NCBI RefSeq assembly: GCF_020740795.1
Contig: NC_067285.1
Location: 74,128,342 to 74,192,341 of the forward strand
Direction of reading: 5' to 3'
From: Apus apus
Lineage: Eukaryota > Chordata > Aves > Apodiformes > Apodidae
Length of the DNA: 64,000 bases
Every line of letters starts with the position of its first letter. Within the stretch, counting starts at the first letter, position 1. Shown piece by piece: positions 58,621 to 64,000 of this stretch. Both the position numbers and the translations under genes were made by a program. Under the pieces are notes generated by a model. The model was not told the origin of the DNA. It saw only the letters and a program-made list of their open reading frames with translations, and did not search any database.

Positions 58621-61600
58621 CTGTTTTGTTGATTTTGTCTTTGCCTTCATTCACACCACCCCAGCCCCTTTGCTTCTCAGCCCTTTTCATCGCTTCCTCT
58701 CAGGGTTGCTGGCAATACTCCTAATCTCACATCATGCCCTTCTTTCCAGATCAGCCATCCTGCTGTCAAAGAAGCCTCACTTAGTGAGAAGAATCCTATC
58801 TCTCCCAAGAAGATGCTGATCCTCGGACAGGATCCCTTGGTCACAGAAGCCAAAACCCTGTTGCTAATGTCGGCTGCACAGACATTACAGCTGCACAACT
58901 GGTGGAGCTTTGTTTGTTCCTTCCAAACCACAGAAACATGCCCTGTGTATAAACACTGCTAAAGGTATTAGGGTATTTTTATAGACATATAAAATTTACT
59001 TATATCTAGCATTTTAAAATGTGACTTTGAGTTATATTAAACATATGTTTTACTGCGTAGAATATATTATTTAAAGAACAAACTTATTTAAAGAGCAGGT
59101 GCTCAGCTTATACAACACCATTTCAGCTTCAAACAGCTTATTACCTTTGGCAAATCTCTTAGGTCTGAGTGAAAAGTACAAAGGGATTCAAATGCTCTGG
59201 AAAGGAAAGAACAGGCAGCAAAAGTACATCATTTCCTTAAGGAACATCGGGGTTAAATAGGCAGTATGCTATCCTGATCCTAGGTAATATAAATTCTAAA
59301 GGTCTAAAATAACAGTCTGACAGCCTTCACAGACTGATCTGATTTCTCTGCCCCATCTACATACCATAATCTTCTGTACAGTATCAGAGGAGTTACTGCA
59401 GCATTGAATGAGTGAGATCGAGCTCCAGCTTTATAATGTAATAAAATCACTGAGTTACCTAAATGTGTAATTTCCACCACAAAAACATTATTACTTGGAT
59501 TGAAGTTTCTATATGTTGGCCTAAAGGTGCTCTTGCCTAATTCTGAAGACAGGAACTATTTTGTAAGCAACTATTTGTAGTGATATTATTCATGATTGCT
59601 GATGTACCTACTGTAGGAGCATCACTACCAGGTAAATCCACAGCTCCTGCTGAAGGCTGTGTTTCCTTACTGCCTAGAATGAATTTTAAATGTAAACTAT
59701 GCTGTCTGGGTGTTAGTGATAATTATTTTTGACAAATTAAAAAAAAAGCAGCAGTAATAACAACAACAACAAAAATAATAATAAACAAAGCCCACACTTT
59801 TAGTAGTGGAAATCTATAAATAGGTATACCTGTCAAGAGCCAAAACTACATTCAGAATTGCTAGTGCCCTTTTCAGTTTTCTGTGAAACAAATTGGTTTA
59901 AATTGATAAGCCAGACAGTTTGGCAGATACATTTAACTTGTAACTATGTCAGGAACACGCATTGGAATAAGACTCACAGAAGAACCTAAGAGGATGAACT
60001 TATTGTAAGTACCAGCTAAAGATAACTTTTTGGTGTGTCCCTCGGGACAACATGGACAACTGTGAAGCTGAGTATCTGCTGAGTCCACATAGATAAAGAA
60101 ATGTCACTTTTTATGGCCTGCTGCCCTCTCTAGGAAACAGATACTCAGACATGTATTGCACCTTGATGTCACTGAAAACAGGAACCTTACCCAAAACTCA
60201 CTGAAGTCAGTGGGAGGCTTTCCATTAACCTTACAATGCCTTACAAAGGCTTTAAGGCTCTTACTTTAGCACCTAATTACAAGCACATGGACAGGGTGAC
60301 TGACATCCAGGGGACTGAAATTATAATCAAGGCCTAATTGAAGAGCCCCAAATTATAGTCATAATAATAATGGGGAAAAAAGTCAGAAACTATAATCCAG
60401 TCCTATCTATTAAATTCTTAAATAGACAACATTTACTAGTCTTAAAGAGAAAGAAATGAACAGCTTTGCATATACATGTTCAAGTATATTACAAACAATG
60501 AGATGGCAATCATGGCAAACATGAGGGTCATAGGTAAGGAAACAAGTCATGTTTCCCATTGTCTCCTACTAGCTGGATGTCTCCAGAGGCTGATCACCAA
60601 GAGGAATCACTAGACACATAGATTTAGCTGACATTTAAATTACATGAACTAAAATGATGACAAAAGCTTTAAATGAGATGGGCTGCATAACAGTAGGCAA
60701 CAAATACATTTTCTACTTCTCTATCCCCTGAAACATCATCACGTTGTCAGTCACATTTCTACAAATCTTGTAAGACCTTTCACTCATATGTTCAGGCCCA
60801 CATTGAACAGGATCTTTCAAGAACATCTTTTCACAGGGAGTTTTTATTAAGAAACAATATAAAGAGCAACATAAAAATGTCATAGCTTGGGAAAAAAAAA
60901 TAAATTGCAAAGTGAAAAACAGCAGCACAGAATCAGTATGAACATCAATCAAGAAAAACAAGGAGAGCTTTGTTGATGAAGTTACTCCTCCTGCCATAAA
61001 CAAAAGTTCTCCATGTTGAGCAGAAGTGAAGGCAAATGGACTCATGTGCAGTGGGTGGGTGCTATGAAAAGCTGTTATTTTTTGACGGTGCCAAAAACAT
61101 TTTGTTTCCTTTGTCTCAAGAAGAGATCTAAATTTATCTAAGGTGAAGAATCTTAATATAAGTTTTCAGAGTAATTTATAAAGATCCATATCCCTTTTCT
61201 GAAAAAAAGGAGCAGGGAACCTATTAATCACACATAATTTTTTACCTCCGCTTTGCCCCCCAAAAAAATTAGCTTATCAGTTTTTGGCCCCCAAAACAAA
61301 CAAATGCGGAGCCTCCCTTTGAGTCTTTTTGTGTATATCTGACAGAATGGATCATGGCTTCATCCAGATCTGCTTTTTTGCTCTTTTCCAAACTCTGTGT
61401 ATCTATTTGTGGCAATTTAGTTAACCATGCAGAGCCAGCCTTGTGCAGCAATCTCACACACAAATGGAGGTTGTTGCAAATTTCTTGCAATTAAGCATGA
61501 TCTATGTCAGATAACCAGATCATCAACTCAGATCTTTGGGAAACACAAGACAGTGTGTGTTTCCAGTTTGCTGCAGTCAGCTGGGTGTTTCGTATGGACA

Positions 61601-64000
61601 TAGTTCCTACATAGACTTTGTAAATTATGCACATCTACAGAGTGCAAATTTTGAGAAACTTGCCTACCAGAAACTTGTTGGAAGACAATTTAAATGAAAT
61701 AAACTATTTAAAGCACCATCCTGAATAGAGCTGAATTTTACCACATACTCAGGCACTTTACAAAATCAAGTACAAATTCCTATCACTTCCTCAAACAGCT
61801 GCCAAGTGTATGAAATACGAAGTGACAGCAGAAGCACCATGGAAGATGGAGGAAGGGAGGCAGCATTTACTGGGCCTAGTGCTGGCCCTGGAAACTGGTC
61901 ATCCCTTAGCAGCCTGTGTAGATAATGCAGAGAAAGACATTTTGGTAGATGCATAGCATCTACAGTAGAGCAAGTGTAAGTGTCCTTGAATTGCCACTGG
62001 AGTAGGCTAGGAAAACTGCCATCCTCCAGCTGAAGTTAGTCTTTGTGAATGCTCCCCCTAATCTTTGAAATATCAGCTTCATTTGGATTACTAACACTGT
62101 TTTGTATGGGCAGAAATATTGAATAGAAGTTCTATCTGACTGCAGGTTAAAAAAAGTGTAAAGAAACTAAAGCTGGTCATATTTTTCCTCTTGTATGTAA
62201 CATTCAAACATTTGAAATCCTGCAAAACATGGATAGAAGAATTTTCTTTCACATCAGCTTTAGTGATGCCTTGGGTATTTAATAATGACTCAGAGAAACA
62301 GATACCAGGTATTAGAGAACACAGGAATGAAGAAGACATGGCAGAGCTTGGAGCTGTATATATCCCACAGCTGAGAACAGCTAGCAACAAACTATTGGCT
62401 ATTATTTCTGTACACTTTCTACTCAACTGAATTAATTTAATCTGTTGCAGACAGAGGCATTATTTAAGCTCACGTTTCCTACTGTTCTGTATGCTTCAAA
62501 AAAGAGAGCAGAAATACAAGTGTTCTTATTGTCTTCATTCCCTATCCACTGGCTTAGTAAAATCTTTTATCCAAGGAAGTAGGAATAGATTTGGAGCAAA
62601 TTCTTAAACTGAAGCATTGTCAAACATTGGACTCCAGAGAAAAATCCAGAGAAAAACTATACACCATTAATTTGTTTCTGTAATAAGCTGAAATTCAAAA
62701 TCTTATTTTTAGGAAAAATGTGTGAGCTGCCAGCCAGCAGTGCACTTTTATTCAATAGAGAGCCTAGGTAAATTATTAACATTAAGCAAATTCTCCAGTT
62801 TCGTTGATCTCAGAACATATTCCTGAGATCAGAATCGAAATCTGATGAGCAGGCCTGGATTTAAACATACACTGATTTACAGTCCAAGGATCAAATTCAG
62901 CTTTTTGGATCCATTAATAATAGCTGGTACTATACTACAAGAGAGCAGAGCCAGAATATATGAACCCTTAGCCCTTCATACCTTCATCAGTGTTGAGATG
63001 CAGCCAGCATCAGCTCAAGTGACCTGGGAGGGGGGGCAGCCATTTAAATTCCTTTTCCTGGTTTAAATTCCATTTTTTTTTAAGAGTAGGAAAAAAGAGT
63101 ATTGAGATTACATATAAATATAATCTCCAGCTTTTTCCTAGCCTACCAAAAGGAGATACATTAATTTATTGCCTCTTTTATTGTTTCCTTTTTTTAATGA
63201 AGATGTGAAAGTAATGGATTATTCTACTTAGTGACAACAACACAACCAAGATATGTTGAAAAAACCCAACAATATGGGAATATAGAAGCATTTATTAAGA
63301 TGACATACAAATATGCTGGTGTATTTGGATAATGCAGAAGCTTTTAATGTCTGTGCTGCATAATAGTGAAGTTTAGGACGATAAAATAACTGACAAATTA
63401 AGCAGATATTAATGTTTATTGAACAGTTACAAATGTCATTTAAGGCTGTAGATTTTACATGAAATGTATTGCGCATAAATAGTAAGATAGACTATAGATC
63501 CCGAACTGTTCTGTTTTTCTGTCAGTAAAACTTTTCTACCAGTTTGAAAGAATTAGAGGAATCTTCAGGCTTTTGAGATAGGAGTCAGCATGTGCTGGAG
63601 TGTGGGGAGTTTGACAAAACAGCACACAGAAGGAACAAATATCAAACCAGACTGACTGCGAAAATATAGAGAATCATGAAACCCAACAGCTTAGCCTAGA
63701 AAGAAACTTAGCATACAGAGGGTGAGAGTCACGCTGGAGCTCTGAAAGTGAAAAAGAGGATTAGTGTTGTAGCCAGGTGTCAGTAGGGGAAAGTCTCCAG
63801 CTGCTTTTGAGGTCTCCAGTGTCAAATCATGACACCAAAGACAAAAAAAATACTGCTCTCAGTAGATGTCAGGTCAGCACCTTGGAGAGACTATTATCTT
63901 TGTCCTCATAACAAATTCTTCAGAAGAGCAATGGTTTTGCTTCTGAAATTCTCCAGATGCATTTTCTTGCTGAACACTCTTTGAACTGTGTTCACTTCCA
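58621..64000. other. Intergenic sequence at the right end
   Basis: AT-rich with a short (AAC/AAT)n tract near 59756-59787. No ORF with homology, no RNA gene and no clear transposon recognised. Confidence 0.6.
59747..59787. repeat. A-rich trinucleotide repeat
   Basis: AACAACAACAAC followed by AATAATAATAA. Confidence 0.8.

Overview
The window looks like bird nuclear DNA. It holds about nine CR1 LINE copies, most ending in the ATTCTATG-type 3' tail typical of avian CR1. It also holds a complete endogenous retrovirus of ERV-L type, at least one solo LTR, and one vertebrate gene with eight exons whose splice junctions all join in frame. There are no operons, CRISPR arrays or other prokaryotic features. 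The species cannot be named from the sequence alone.

NAF1 (minus strand, 31385 down to 6772). The only confidently recognised cellular gene is NAF1, the assembly factor for H/ACA ribonucleoproteins, including telomerase RNP. I reconstructed eight coding exons with GT/AG junctions: 31385-31060, 28804-28666, 26775-26682, 20520-20438, 19366-19206, 15967-15916, 9615-9510 and 7187-6772. They give 1377 nt (458 codons plus stop). Exon 1 lies in a CpG island and carries an in-frame 36-bp minisatellite. The last exon carries an RG-rich segment and a polyproline run. The introns hold CR1 pieces in both orientations, a 2.5-kb broken CR1 (intron 3), and, in intron 6, a solo LTR with a perfect 6-bp target duplication plus a degenerate TOPORS-like RING-finger pseudogene.

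Intergenic half (31.8-64 kb). This part is AT-rich and carries CR1 fragments, a probable second LTR near 36.85 kb, and a 6.55-kb provirus at 43526-50078. The provirus has 760- and 759-bp LTRs that differ, as far as I can read, only in the length of one T run. It is flanked by a 5-bp duplication (AGAAA). It has a primer-binding site, an open gag and an open pol (protease, reverse transcriptase, RNase H, integrase). gag and pol share one frame and are separated by a single TAG. There is no env and no recognisable dUTPase. The putative Gag begins with two or three hydrophobic membrane-like segments, which is the most unusual feature here.

Further right, two CR1 copies of different subfamilies abut head to head near 57.87 kb. 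An unrecognised, charged open reading frame interrupted by one stop lies at 55.04-55.66 kb. The rest of the flanks (1-6.5 kb, 32.4-43.5 kb, 50.1-56.6 kb, 58.3-64 kb) shows simple repeats and no gene I can support.
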